From: Macrocybe gigantea
Lineage: Eukaryota > Basidiomycota > Agaricomycetes > Agaricales > Callistosporiaceae
Reading direction: 5' to 3'
DNA length: 64,000 bases
Assembly: GCA_011319805.1 (NCBI GenBank)
Contig: SJRY01000225.1
Location: 62,001 to 126,000, forward strand
Shown here: positions 42,147 to 53,704 of the stretch, one piece after another
Position numbering within the stretch: the first letter of the stretch is position 1
How the letters are laid out: each line of letters begins with the position of its first letter
Program-made: the position numbers and the translations under genes
Notes under the pieces: model-generated
The model's input: the letters and a program-made list of their open reading frames with translations, nothing else
What the model was told of the DNA's origin: nothing
Databases searched by the model: none

Positions 42147-43085
42147 TGAAGTTTAGCCCCCCCCTTGCGGGGAGGCTGCTAGCCCAGGCCCAGTCCTATG
42201 ATCAGACTGTTTAGCCCAGGAGCTTCGCACTCCAGCTTCAACTTAAGCAGTTACCTGGTTGTATTAGTCCAGGATCCACCGACAGAGGAGTTAGGTCTCT
42301 CGAGCCAAGGACTGGAGACTGTCCAGCCTTGCTACGGCCCAGCGGTGTCCGGGCGCTACCCACGTGCCTGCCTTCCCGTCCCCCAGCAGATGGTTCGCTG
42401 ATGCCCTTAGGCGCGGATCCCCATCTGTCCAAGGTCTCTGTCTTGCCACGTGCCTCCCAGACTGGCATCCGATATCACAGCAAGGTCCATGGTCCTCCCA
42501 TGACAGGTTCCCACAGGGGAAGCCCTTACTGAACGGGTCTGGATCTGCTTCTGCCTTTGGCATACTGCATGTGACTAACCATCTCGTGATCATTGCCAAC
42601 GGCTCCCACTTAGACCAGGTACCCTGTTGGCTCAAACGCCATCGGGTGGTTATCAGGTCCTTCCCGGTATAGTCCCTTATCCTTTCGGCCCCTACCTTTT
42701 AAGATCAGAGATCACGTGTGGTCTGCCAGATTAAGGCATTGTCCGGCACTTACATCCCAAGGCCATCCATGCCAAGGAAAACCCAGTCACATGAGTTAGG
42801 GTCATGTGACACTTGACCCACATAGTAGGATAAGTCACATGTGTGATGCATAACCCAGCTTATGTCACGTGCCAGCTGCTTAGTCACATAACCAAGTCAC
42901 CTCCCTCATGGGAACAACTATCACAGGATCATGATACTTCCTGCCCACGTCACGTGGAACCAGCTCCGGACACTTCCGAATGCAAACCTGAAGATGCCAC
43001 CTCCAGGACTAGAACCCGCAGCTTCGTGGCTTGCCACAGCCACAGGACTACCTGACTTGCGTTTACCGCTATGCCAACCAGCCCC
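42147..43085 (-). mobile_element. R2 tRNA-headed retroposon, copy d (0.94-kb form)
   Basis: Same form as copy a, with the head at 43085-43000. It ends CTAAACTTCA at 42147, directly against LINE codons, without poly-A between the two parts. Confidence 0.82.
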
Positions 43086-43088
43086 CAT

Positions 43089-43889
43089 CCATAATGACAG
43101 GTGTCGCAGAGTTTGTGATATGCAATGAAGCTCGGTGTTTGCTTTTGTCAAACACCATGTTGACTTGATGCTCTGGGTCCCCCAGCCCAAAGGCCGGTTG
43201 CGGTTACTTCCGCGCAAAGGCCCTGCAAGGAGCCATAACCCTGAGTATCGCCCGCTGCGAGGAGGCAGTTACCCGCCCCCCAGATCCAGGATAAAAGCAC
43301 CTGCTGCCTTATTAGACATTAGATACTTAACAAACCACGAGCGCACAAAGGCGTCATACTAGCATTCAATTGGTCTGTTCCAGTTATGGCACAGAGTCAT
43401 AATGTGAACAGAGTCCTCAGGACCCCACCCGCAGGAGCACTCATCGCTCTCGACAAAGTTAAACCGCGCCTGATATGCATTGATCAGTGCATGTCCGCAT
43501 GCGATATGACAGCAGCAAGCAAATAGCTCATTGCCTGTCACCAACTTCATGAACCCCGTTCTTTTACGAAGCGTGCGCTCATAGTACTCAGGCTTTCCAG
43601 CATCATAGAATCGAAACATGGAGGTGCTAATGTATTTCTTGATTCCTGACTTGTGGAACAAGAGGCATGCATATCATCATCCACCTCCTTGTGGAGAGTG
43701 TCTGTGGTATAAAAGGGATGAAGTCCCTGAGGTATGTCGAGGCACGCGCTGACTCGTGCACTTCGACTTGGATAGCCCACTTCCAAGAAGAGGGACATGC
43801 CAGAATGAAATCTGGTGCAGCTCGGACCGGGCGAACAAGCATGCAGTGAGGTGCACAGTGTAATAGAATGTGACTGCACAGAGTGGGGG
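43089..43889 (-). mobile_element. Older LINE copy, ORF2 C-terminal part
   Basis: This continues 40482 after the composite. The minus strand carries a diverged RNase H and zinc motif (ECSCGWGPEDSVHIMTLC in 43661-43359). It ends at the poly-T of the next LINE. Confidence 0.82.
43359..43661 (-). pseudogene. Diverged LINE RNase H C-terminus
   Basis: A 100-codon frame matches the MFMHSTWFQNSG-like end of RNase H and the zinc motif, with more substitutions than the other copies. The 5' part (43879-43547) is in another frame and the ORF2 end lies past a stop. Confidence 0.6.
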
Positions 43890-44281
43890 TTTTTTTTTTT
43901 TTTTTTTTTAATTCAACAATTTATATAGCGGTGCATGGGGGCAGTCCACTTGTAAATACACCCAGGTATCTACGATAAATACGACTAGTCCGAGAAAACA
44001 GACTGAAGGGAACTACATGGAGGGCTACACTGCCCTGCTCTCTCGTGCCCGCGCTCGAACCATATGGCTCGAGCTCGCGCGTAGTCACTCGCTCGAGCAC
44101 CGTCCCCCAGCCCCAAAGGGCCGGTTGTGGTCAATTCCATGTAAAAGGTCCAAGAGGACCTATAACGATACTGTTGCGGAGTTTGCAGTTCGCATAACGC
44201 TTGGTCAGTGCTTCGGTCACTGATCCGACTGTTTCCAGATTGTCCAGGTTACCCCGGATGATCTCCGCTACAGAACGGCAG

Positions 44282-45667
44282 TCATCCGCCGCCTGGATCC
44301 GGAATGAAAGCACCTGCAGCCTTATTAGATGTCAAGTACTTAATGAACCAGTGACGCACAAAGGCGTCGAACTGGCGTTCAATTGGCCTGTGCCAGTTAT
44401 GGCACTGAGTCATGACGTGGACGGAGTCTTCAACCCCTCGTCCGCAAGAGCATAAATTGCTATCGACAAGATTAAACCGTGCCCGATACGCATTGATCGG
44501 AGCATGGCCGCATGCAAGACGTGAACAGCGGGCATAAAGCTCGTTGTCTGTCACTAACTTCATGAAGCCCATTCTCTTCTGAGAGGGGCGTTCATAGGAA
44601 TTTGGCTTTCCTGCTTGGTGAAAACGAAATGTGGAAGCACCAATGTATTTCTTGTTCCCAGAATTCTGGAACCAAGTGCTATGCATATCATCGTCAGCCT
44701 CCTTTCGAAGGCCATCGGTGGTATAGAGGGGACGCAGTCCCAGGGGAACATCCAGGCTCCGGGCAAACTCGTGAGCCTCGACTTGTATTGCCCACTTCCA
44801 TTTGGAAGGGACGTGCCAGAATTCAATCTGGCACTGCTCGGACTCAGAGAGCCAAGCTTCCAGTGATGCACAAAGTGCAATAGAGTGTGACTGCACAGAG
44901 TGGGGATTACAATCGATGATGCGATTGATTGCATTCATCGAATCCAAAAAGCACATGACAGAATTAACTCCATCTTGTGCGATAGCCTTTTGGATTGCCA
45001 TTCGCAACCCAATGAGCTCAGCATCATCGCTCATTGATTTACCAACTGGCTGACGAATCTCGGAGACCAACCTGCCCTCGCGATAAACACGCGAAGCTGA
45101 CACAGACTGCTTAAGTGACACTTCTGCTTTCGCAGGCACGGAGCCATCGCTACTCACATAAGAGCAATCATGCTGGATCGAACACTGGGAAAGTGTTTGA
45201 TCCAGCGATGCGTGGTAAGCCTTGACCGAGTCCTCGTCTCGGCCAAGTAACTTATGGATCTCAAAGTGACTGCCAAACTCATCGACAAGCCGCCTGCCCG
45301 GGTTATTTGCATCAGCAAAATAATCCGTGGTTAGAAAGAGTGGTGGTTTCAGATCCACCAAATCCTTGAGTGGGGACTTAAGCGCAGCACGCTGTCTGTC
45401 TGACAAAGAAGCGAGATTTCTCACTTTAGATGGGTTACCCCCAACTGAGGCGGGCGTACTAATGGATCTGAGGGCATGCCTCAGATTGGAGTTAGCTAAG
45501 TGGGCAGACGAGCTGACTTTCAGCCTTTTAATGAACCCGCCAATAGGTTCGACGCAGGCCATTGTCTCAGCTGCACCCTCAGGAGTGGTGCGAAACTGTC
45601 CATTAATCCAAATGCATGCTTTACGCTGCATTTGGCGTAGTTGTTTCAACAGTGCGACATTACGCAT
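44282..45667 (-). CDS. LINE ORF2 C-terminal part: connection, RNase H, zinc motif
   Basis: A 461-codon frame from WINGQFRTTPEGAAE to the ORF2 stop, including SSDGSVP, ELIGLRMAI, CFLDSMNAIN and CSCGRGVEDSVHVMTQC. It is the longest intact LINE coding piece here. Its upstream continuation lies past the R1a insertion at 46776. Confidence 0.8.
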   Translation of the reverse strand: MRNVALLKQLRQMQRKACIWINGQFRTTPEGAAETMACVEPIGGFIKRLKVSSSAHLANSNLRHALRSISTPASVGGNPSKVRNLASLSDRQRAALKSPLKDLVDLKPPLFLTTDYFADANNPGRRLVDEFGSHFEIHKLLGRDEDSVKAYHASLDQTLSQCSIQHDCSYVSSDGSVPAKAEVSLKQSVSASRVYREGRLVSEIRQPVGKSMSDDAELIGLRMAIQKAIAQDGVNSVMCFLDSMNAINRIIDCNPHSVQSHSIALCASLEAWLSESEQCQIEFWHVPSKWKWAIQVEAHEFARSLDVPLGLRPLYTTDGLRKEADDDMHSTWFQNSGNKKYIGASTFRFHQAGKPNSYERPSQKRMGFMKLVTDNELYARCSRLACGHAPINAYRARFNLVDSNLCSCGRGVEDSVHVMTQCHNWHRPIERQFDAFVRHWFIKYLTSNKAAGAFIPDPGGG

Positions 45668-45670
45668 GCC

Positions 45671-46760
45671 GGGGCCCCAGTAGCCCAGTGGTTATCATCA
45701 CCACCAAAGACTGGAGAGGTGGCTGTGCACCACCAGAAGGGTTGGGGTTCGATTCCCCTCATCCTCAGTACCCATAAAGCTGGGAAAGGCATGTGACCTA
45801 TCAGAGGTTACTATCACATGCTCGGTTCACACGGGTCAGGTAATGCTGACACCGTGGGAAAGATTGGTTGCATTGATCACCTGGCCTGGGTGCGGTGCCT
45901 GAATTGATAACTCGGGGCCCGGGTTCAAGGAGTCACGTGACATTTATAGGATGGCACATGATCCAGGTGGGAGCGATTGATCGTACCCCAAAGTGGCACA
46001 CTAGACCTTGAGTCTGGTGTCCCGTGCCTGAAATGGTCATGTGGTATCATGTGATCAAGTAGGGAGCGAAAGCATAGGAGGTGGTAAGCAGGGTAGAATA
46101 TATACAGAACAAGCCGAATGTCTGGGTGATTCCAGGCCAGGCCATCCCTCACCACAGACAGTCACGGTCCGGTATCACCGAGCCATCCGCTGACATAGAG
46201 TGGTCATTAGTCCCAGTAGTATGACACCTGTGAGTACCTGCGAAGTGGGCCGCTCCCTGAAAAGAAACTCAGGGACCGGGTCCATGGACACTCGGGGACT
46301 CCAGGGGAGGGTGTGGGAATGAGTCGAGTCCTGGGTTCCTTGGAACTAAACGGGGGGGGCTCCTGGTGTCAGAAACCAATCCCTGGCTCCTTCGGGAGAG
46401 CACAACCAGGGCTGGCTGGTGGCAAGGCAGAGACCAGGGACAAGTAGGGGATCCGCATTGATAACAAAGCGAACCACTTGCCCTGGAATGGGAAACGGTA
46501 GTAAGCGGGGCTCTCTGTGAACTCCCTGCTGAAGAGCGAGCCATGGCAGGTCGGGACAGTCTCCCGCAACCTGGCCGGAGTGGTGCTAACAAACTCCTCT
46601 GTCGGTTCATGGACTGATGAGGTCCATTGGGTCTGAGTTGACTCCAGGATGCACTGTAATGGTGGGCTCCCCCTCGCAAGAGCGGGCGAAGCGCAGGGCT
46701 CTGCTATATGCAGGGCCCTGAATCTTGTAAATTGTTGATTTAAAAAAAAAAAAAAAAAAA
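45671..46760 (+). mobile_element. R1 tRNA-headed retroposon, copy a, 15-bp TSD
   Basis: It begins GGGGCCCCAGTAGCCCAGTGG with A-box TAGCCCAGTGG and B-box GGTTCGATTCC (about 45746). A non-coding body of about 1 kb is followed by a LINE-derived end of only about 17 nt (TAAATTGTTGATTT) and poly-A. GACATTACGCATGCC at 45656-45670 repeats at 46761-46775. Inserted in LINE ORF2. Confidence 0.93.
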
Positions 46761-46775
46761 GACATTACGCATGCC

Positions 46776-47689
46776 ATTGAAGTTCCACAATAAACAGCCG
46801 TACGTTGCGATGGGACGCGCGCATGACAAGTAGAGAATGCGTTTCTGTTGAGGGATAAGCCCCGAACAGAATTGCCCAACATTTGGAAGGCCCTGGCAGT
46901 AGTCAAGGCCTTCGTAGCATAGAATCGAACATGCTCCTTAAAAGAAAGGTGTGTGTCCAAGAAGAAACCAAGGTATCGCCAGACATCCTTGGGTCGAAGC
47001 GGGGTATTGCCCGTAAATGGAGCAAAACCCAAGTCAATAGACGGACGAGGGTCCATACTATTGCGCGAAAAGTGCTGTAGTTCAGTCTTGTTGTGTTCTA
47101 CAACAAGACCAAAGTCAGTGAAGAGGTTATGCACAGAGGCATAAGCCCTCTGCAGTTTCGGAACATTGTCCGATGTGGATTTGGACTGAGCGATGATCAG
47201 TCCGTCATCGACAAATGACATGATTACTGGCATATCACCAGCTTTCTGATAAAGTTTCAGTACTGGCGCCAAGTAAAGCGCTGACAATACTGGGGAGAGT
47301 GCAGAGCCTTGCCCAACTCCCACGTCGGCATCGAACTCTGGAGAGATGGCACTACGCCAGGCATAAGAAGTTTTGCGCCCAATGAGATATGATTCAAAGA
47401 ACTTTGACACCTGTTGTGCAAAGCCTCTGTGTTGAAGAATCTTCACCAACATACGATGGTTGAGTGAAGGAAAATACTGAGCGACATCGAAAGCGATGAC
47501 ACTCGTTTTGAATCCCTTAGACCACCCCTGACGGATGATATGGGTAAGGAAGACCCCAGCATCCTCAGTTGAGTTCTGACGGATGCCGCCGAACTGCTTC
47601 AGATCGAAGATAGCAAATTTGGTCGCTTCGTACTGCATATGTCGCGCTAGCATCTTCTCGACGAGCTTGCTGAGGGTATTCAAAAGCAC
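46776..47689 (-). CDS. LINE reverse transcriptase palm and thumb
   Basis: The open frame has RT motifs in order: FGGIRQNSTEDAG, IAFDVAQYFPSLNH, GVGQGSALSPVL and the catalytic SFVDDGLIIAQ (residues about 157-167), then EHNKTELQHF. The RT copies LINE RNA at the nicked target. The frame runs on into R1a, an artefact of the insertion. A frame change at about 47685 separates it from the upstream ORF2 part. Confidence 0.82.
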
Positions 47690-48714
47690 AATCGGACAAA
47701 GGCTTTCGGGGTATCATATGCAGGTTTGCCAGGTTTCGGAATGATAACCGACAAACTCTGCTTGAAGTAAGAGGGCCAGTGCCCCAACTCTAGACATGCA
47801 TTTGCAATGTTCAAGATGAATGCAGCTATGTGAGGAAATTTCACCAGCTGTTTAATGTGGTTCCAAGACAGATGGTCTGGTTCTGGTGCCGACGTATTGC
47901 TACAGGGCTCTAAGGACTCTCGGAGCTCGGTAGCAGAGAACGGGACCCAGTCCCGTACTGGATGCGCTTCAAGATCGTTGAGGCGATCCAACTTAACTGT
48001 GCGATCAGACGCAGCATTATAAGACTTATCAAGCGCATTCCAAAGCGCTTCGATAGAATTACAAGGCTGTCCCTGGAACGAGATAGCTTCATAATCAGGT
48101 AGGGGTCTCTGCTTTGTCCATGCAGCTAGATCCCATGGACAACGAGACTTTTCTGCAACCTCCCTGATCCGTTGATCAAAGAAGGCACGCTTAGCATCTT
48201 TGACAGCTCGCCGCCAGATGCGATGATCTCTTTCAGATCGGGTTTGTCTGAAAGTATCAAGAGTCTCAGAGCAGTGTTGGTTCCACCAACCCTTGCTCCG
48301 TTTTGAGAGCTTGCATTCCTTAGAATGGAGATTCCAAGCTTGATCAGTGGCCTTTGATAGTGTCGACAAGACACTCTTGAGGTCGTTATTAGTCTCGATA
48401 GGGACAGTGTCCATTCTGAGAAGATCACCAGCAATATCGGATATAAACTCCGGCATGCTGTCCTTACTTAGCGTTCGTCGCTGGACGGATAGGTCTAGCA
48501 GAGGAACATCCAATACAAGTGACAATGGGACATGGTCCGATGTCAGCTTGAGCACATCAATCATGCGAGGATGGCAATCCCCACTATCAATGGGGATGAA
48601 CATCAAATCAATAACCGAGGGCCGAAGCTCGGGGTTATGTGAAATGAATGTCGGCCTAGGGTTGCTAGGTTCCGACCATTCCAGACCGAGATCAAGAGCT
48701 GCATTACACAGCAT
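47680..48714 (-). CDS. LINE ORF2: endonuclease C-part, linker and RT fingers
   Basis: A 344-codon frame with TFISHNPELRPSVIDLMF and LTSDHVPLSL (the SDH active-site motif of AP-type endonucleases), a basic linker (SKECKLSKRSKGWWNQ) and the start of RT (SVIIPKPGKPAYDTPKAF). It is broken from the endonuclease N-part by a frameshift near 48770. Confidence 0.8.
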   Translation of the reverse strand: MLCNAALDLGLEWSEPSNPRPTFISHNPELRPSVIDLMFIPIDSGDCHPRMIDVLKLTSDHVPLSLVLDVPLLDLSVQRRTLSKDSMPEFISDIAGDLLRMDTVPIETNNDLKSVLSTLSKATDQAWNLHSKECKLSKRSKGWWNQHCSETLDTFRQTRSERDHRIWRRAVKDAKRAFFDQRIREVAEKSRCPWDLAAWTKQRPLPDYEAISFQGQPCNSIEALWNALDKSYNAASDRTVKLDRLNDLEAHPVRDWVPFSATELRESLEPCSNTSAPEPDHLSWNHIKQLVKFPHIAAFILNIANACLELGHWPSYFKQSLSVIIPKPGKPAYDTPKAFVRLCF

Positions 48715-48739
48715 CTCCCCTCGAGACCGCTGCGAATTA

Positions 48740-49236
48740 TGAACTCTATCCCAGAGTTCATAATGACAATTGAAATCCCTCCGAGATAAACTAAGTTGGG
48801 GAAATCGGGGCGCTCAGCACAATCATGCAAAAGACGAATCGCGCTAGCATCTACATCAGAGTAGGCGTTAGCGAGAAAGAGTGGCTCACCAGGGGTGGTG
48901 AAGCTGATAATCATAAGATCGCAGCTATCAATTAGGTCGCGACGAAGGGATAGACATAGGTGACGAAGCCTCTTATGTACATAGGCCATGACTCGAGGAG
49001 GGTCCTTGAGAGATGATCGGCGAACGATGCAGGTCCAATCCGGATGGGTGGGACCTCCGATTACTGCCTCGCCTCAACATTGTGGGCAGATGGGGCATGT
49101 CTTATGAGATTCCAAGCGGGCTCTTGGAAAAACAAAATATCATAATCCTCTCCAAGAGTAGAGAGGAGCATGTCCATATGTACATATTTTCTATTTACAT
49201 TCTGAGAGAAAATATGAAAAGAAGAAATCAATGACG

Positions 49237-49239
<3 letters not shown>
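48740..49239 (-). pseudogene. LINE endonuclease N-part, broken
   Basis: The sequence matches the intact endonuclease at 61070-60090 (MAYVHKRLRHL, LANAYSDVDASAIR, then the GGDFNCHYELWDG region out of frame). A frameshift near 48780 breaks the GDFN segment. It ends at AATGACGTCC, the left TSD of the composite at 49240. Confidence 0.75.
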
Positions 49240-49272
<33 letters not shown>

Positions 49273-51096
49273 ACAATTTATATAGCGGTGCACGGTGGCA
49301 GTCCGCTTGTAAATACACACAGGTACCTACTATAAATACGACGAGTCCGATCCAAACCAGACTGAAGGAAAATACATAGAGGGCTACAGTGCCCTGCTCT
49401 CTCGTGCCCCGGCTCGAGCTAAAAGACCCGAGCTTGTGCATACTCGCTTGCTTGAGCACCGTCCCCCAGCCCCAAGGGGCCGGTTGTGGTCAATTCCACG
49501 TAAAAGGTCCAAAAGGACCTATAACGGATGCTGTCGCAAAGTTTGCGGTTCGCATAATGCTCGATCAGCGCTTCGGCCGCTGGTCCTACTGCCTAAAGAT
49601 TGCCTAGGTTGCCCCGGGCGATCTCCGCTACAGAGCGGCAGTCACCCGCCGCCTGGATCCGGAATAAAAGCTCCTGCCGCCTTGTTGGATGCAAGGTACT
49701 TGATAAACCAGTGACGCACAAATGCGTCGAACTGGCGTTCAGTTGGCCTGTGCCAGTTGCGGCACTGAGTCATGACATGGACGGAGTCTTCCGGCCCTCG
49801 TCCGCAAGAGCATAAGTCGCTCTCAATGAAATTAAACCATGCCCGATACGCATTGATCGGGGCGTGGCCGCATGCAAGTCGTGCACAGCGCGAAGTTTAG
49901 CCCCCCCCTTGCGGGGAGGCTGCTACCTAGGTGGGTCTGCCAGATTAAGGCTATTGTCCAGCACTTTCACCCCAGGGCCATCCACGCCCAGGGGAACCCT
50001 TAACCTAGGACTCCTTATGTGGGTCCAGTGTGCATCCGTCGGGCTTACGCCCTCCCTATTTGGTCTGCGGACCCCCCTTGCCAACGGCCGAGGCCTCCCC
50101 AAATTGGGTGTGGACTCAGGGATGGTACCGTCTTACTCAGCTGCAGTCTGCCGGATTAAGGCTTTTTGTCCGACACTTGCACCCCAAGGCCATCCACGCC
50201 AAGGGGAACCGTTTTAAGCCTGCCAAGTAGGTCGGCATGGACTTTCACCTACACACTGGGGTCCCCAGAGTCCCACGGAACCCAGGAGTTCGCACTTCGG
50301 ATTCAACTTAAGCGGCAACCTGGGTGTATTATCCCAGGGCCACCGACAGAGGAGTTAGGTCTCTCGAGCCAAGGACTGGAGACTGTCCAGCCTTGCTACG
50401 GCCCAGCGGTGTCTGGGGCGCGACCCCCAGTCCTGCCTTCCCGTCCTCTGGCAGATGGTTCGCTGATGCCCCTTAGGGCGCGGATCCCCATCTGTCCAAG
50501 GTCTCTGTCTTGCCATGTGCCTGCCAGACTGGCCTCCGATATCACAGCAAGGTCCATGGTCCTCCCATAACAGGTTCCCACAGGGGAAGCCCTTAGCTGA
50601 ACGGGTCTGGATCTACTTCCGCCAAAGCGTACTGCGCCATGACTAACCTCCGTGGACCCCTACTTCAGGCAGCTCACACGGTACCGGGTGCCCTGTTGGC
50701 TCAAACGCCATCGGGTGGTTATCAGCCCAATTCCCGGTATAATCCCTTATCCTTTCGGCCCCTACACTTTTTAGATCGGGGATCACGTGCTTGCACGTGA
50801 GTTAGGGTCATGTGACACTTGACCCACATAGTGGGGTAAGTCATATGTGTGACGCATAACCCAGCTTACGTCACGTGCCAGCTGCTTAGTCACATGACCA
50901 AGTCACCTCCCTCGTGGGAACAACTGTCACAGGGTCGTGATACTTCCTGCCCGCGTCACGTGGAACCAGCTCCGGACACTTCCGAATGCAAACCTGAAGA
51001 TGCCACCTCCAGGACTAGAACCCACGGCTTCGTGGCTTGCCACAGCCACAGGACTACCTGACTCGCGTTTACCGCTATGCCAACCAGCCCTTTTTT
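49240..51096 (-). mobile_element. Composite retroposon (R2 head plus 0.65-kb LINE 3' end) with TSD
   Basis: On the minus strand R2 copy e (51088-49891) is fused at 49890/49891 to LINE ORF2 end, 3'UTR and poly-A (49266-49240). AATGACGTCC (49230-49239) and AATGAGCGTCC (51097-51107) form the duplication, with one base lost on the left. It is inserted in LINE ORF2 just after its start. Confidence 0.85.
49891..51088 (-). mobile_element. R2 tRNA-headed retroposon, copy e (1.2-kb form)
   Basis: Nearly identical to copies c and f. The head is at 51088-51000. The body is non-coding and ends CTAAACTTCG at 49891, then LINE zinc-motif codons. Confidence 0.82.
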
Positions 51097-51154
51097 AATG
51101 AGCGTCCCCTTGGACCGGGGACCACAGCCGAGGCTGTGCTACCCGAGGAGACGC

Positions 51155-51723
51155 TCATGATGTGTCGGCCTCCGCATTACGCTGCAGGGAGGCATTAGGA
51201 TGATTGCTACCTGATCGTTTGCGATCACATACCAGCCTATAGTGTTCCTTGATCCACTCTGGATCAAAGCGATTTTTCCAGAAGGGACACTTCCGGTCAT
51301 CGGTGGAATGGTCTCGGCTGCAGCTGAGACACTTAGGAGGATGAGGGCAGGGCTGGCCCGCCGGAGTAGCCTCGCGAGGAGGGTTAGCCTTGGGTCGAGC
51401 CTTGCAGCAAGACACCAGGGTGCGATGGTGTTCCTTTCTGTGAGATTCCCCACAGATCGGGCAGCGGAGAGATTGCTGGTTGCACTTCAACGCAGAGTGC
51501 CCCAGCGCCAGCAGCGTTCGCAAAGAGGAACTCCCGGCGAAGAGAGAGCGGCCTTGAATCGGCAACGCCAATTCCTGACCATAACTGTACAATTGTCCAG
51601 AGCTTTTACGTTCTGGCCAGTTGACATGTCTTCGATGTTGAACCAGACGGTTGCAGTATCGGAATTCTTGGAGTTGCGCATGACACGCGGTACCCCAACG
51701 AGAGTAATGAGATCCGAGAAGGA
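51155..51723 (-). CDS. LINE ORF1 C-terminal part with zinc knuckles
   Basis: The frames 51592-51155 hold CPICGESHRKEHH, CPHPPKCLSCSRDH and RKCPFWKNRF, a set of cysteine/histidine knuckles followed by a basic tail; the stop at 51155 overlaps the ORF2 ATG as ATGA. The upstream part to 51723 is in a neighbouring frame. It is cut by copia at 51723/51724. Confidence 0.75.
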
Positions 51724-53704
51724 GCCTATCAAGACACCTATGATGACAGGTCTTAACCTTTCCAAGGCAATGGCACCTCAGACTCCAGAGGAAGCGGACT
51801 TTATGAAGAACATCCCCTACCTCAGTGCTGTTGGATCACTCCAGTACTTAGCCACCATGACTAGACCAGATATAGCAGCTGCTGTGTCATGCCTAGGACG
51901 CTTCAACTCGAATTCTGGTCCACAGCATTGGAATACAGTCAAGCATTTGCTGAGAGAGGGCCCCAGTAGCCTAGTGGTTTAATTGCCACTAAAGACTGGA
52001 GAGGTGGCTGTGCAGCCACTGGAAAGGTTGTGGGTTCGATTCCCACTCATCCCCTGTACCTTGAAAGTAGGGATAGGCATGTGACCCATCATCGGTTACA
52101 GTCATGTGCTCAGTGACTCAGGTTGGTAATCAACTCTGAGGCAGTACCATGGTCATATGACCTTCCGTAACTAGGGTGGTAACCTGGTCACGTGATAGGG
52201 ATGATCGTGGGAGCCCAAAGTGGCAGGTCAGGTGACCCCTGACAGGCCATGCCTGAAATGGTCACGTGATTAATCATATGATCAAGTAGGGAGCGAAAGC
52301 ATAGGGCGCGATAAGCGGGGGAGAGACGTGAGAACCACCCGACCTATGATGCGCACCCTGTAATGGGGCGTTCCAGAGCATGTGCGCTTCTGGAAGGTGC
52401 CGCGCACCCTGTAATAGGGAGTCTCTTCGGACTGCGAGCTTAGGACAGGACACCCCCACCAGTTAATCTCACGCCCAGTCTAACCAACTGGATTAGGCTG
52501 AGAACCTGGTCGTTAGTCAGCATTGGTAGTATGGACCGGTCCTTGGGCACACTTGGGGAGTCCCCAGGCCCAGGGGTAGCCACTACATGATCATAAAGCA
52601 CTGCTCAGGTGGGAGCCTGAGACCTCCTTGTGGGGCATGCATAACCGGGTTAAGCATGGGTGTAGAACTCCCTGGCCTAGGCCTTAGGTCTAGGGGTGCA
52701 CACTAGGGCTAGACGCTGGCAAGGCAGAGACCTAAGACACGATTGGGGATCCGCGCCCTCTGGGCATCAGCGAACCACGTGCTCAGGAACGGGAAAATTA
52801 AAGTAGGTGGGGCTTACCAATATCCAGCTTGCTCTCGGCTTGGCCTCTTGGTAACTCGCTCCCTGGCCGAAATTCGGACCGTGGCGGACCAGGGCAGTCC
52901 CCTGACTCTGGCCCGAGAGGACTCATCCTCTGCTGGTTCACCTGGATGACTAATCCAGGCTTTGAATCCAAGTTGATTCCGAGGTCTAGACACAGAATTC
53001 CACCGTTTAGTCTAGCACCTATCCTGCAAAGGAGACAGTGATAAGGGTCCTCCACTTGGAGGGCCCTAAACTTCGCGTATTTATAGTAGGTACCGGTGTG
53101 TATTTACAAGCGGACTGCCATCACGCACCGCTATATAAATTGTTGATTTAAAAAAAAAAAAAAAAAAAAGCATTTGCTGAGATACTGCAAAGGGACTTTG
53201 GATCTCAAGCTGACATACTCTGGAGATCTTGGTCCAGAGATGTTTACATCATTCTGTGATGCTTCCCATGGTGATTGCCCGGACTCTGGATGCTCAACTG
53301 GTGGATATGTAACAATCCTTGGTGGTGGAGCTATTGGATGGTCATCCAAACTGCAGCCTTTTGTCACGCTTTCTACAACTGAAGCGGAGTATATTGCTGC
53401 AGTAGAAGCTGGAAAGGAGATCTTATGGATGCGCAACATTATGCAGGAGATGGGATACCCTGTGTTGCAAGCATCACCACTCAAGATTGACAATCAGTCT
53501 GCACTGAGTGTCACAAAGAATCCAGAGCATCATGGGCATATGAAACAGCTAGATTTGCGATACTTCTGGCTTAGGGATACAGTGGAGCAGAAGAGGATAT
53601 GGCCTGAGTTTATTCCAGGAACTGAACAAGTTGCAGACTTGTTAAGACAGTTCAGGTCAGGGGGAGGTGTTAGAAATGCCCCTCCTGTCCGGACTTGTGC
53701 ATAG
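51724..53704 (+). pseudogene. Copia RT end and RNase H, split by R1b
   Basis: Copia-type motifs are YLSAVGSLQYLATMTRPDI before the R1 insertion, and SFCDASHGDCPDSG, STTEAEYIAAVEAGKE and DNQSALSVTKNPEHHGHMK after it. RNase H of the Ty1/copia kind would degrade template RNA. The final 20 or so residues present at 62330-62397 are deleted here, and R1b splits the frame. Confidence 0.85.
51956..53168 (+). mobile_element. R1 tRNA-headed retroposon, copy b, 14-bp TSD
   Basis: The head GAGGGCCCCAGTAGCCTAGTGG has A-box TAGCCTAGTGG and B-box GGTTCGATTCC (about 52033). The body is non-coding and ends CCCTAAACTTCG at 53075, followed by about 78 nt of LINE 3'UTR and poly-A. AGCATTTGCTGAGA at 51942-51955 repeats at 53169-53182. 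Inserted in copia RNase H. Confidence 0.93.

Larger units (their letters stand above)
40483..43088 (-). mobile_element. Composite retroposon (R2 head plus 1.66-kb LINE 3' end) with TSD
   Basis: On the minus strand this is R2 copy d (43085-42147) fused at 42146/42147 to LINE sequence running through RNase H and 3'UTR to a poly-A (40498-40483). CCATAATGACAGG at 40470-40482 and 43089-43101 brackets the whole unit. That shows the head and the LINE part were inserted together. Confidence 0.88.
43890..51723 (-). mobile_element. Longest LINE copy, interrupted twice
   Basis: On the minus strand this is ORF1 3' part (51723-51155), ORF2 (51158 to 44282) and 3'UTR with poly-A (43909-43890). It is interrupted by composite 49240-51096 and retroposon R1a 45671-46760, both with TSDs. 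The 5' end is cut in ORF1 at a junction with copia sequence. ORF2 has at least two frame breaks. Confidence 0.9.

Noticed and set aside
45671..46760. Host non-coding RNA gene
   Set aside because: It has a 15-bp TSD, poly-A and a second copy at 51956, so it is a retroposon.
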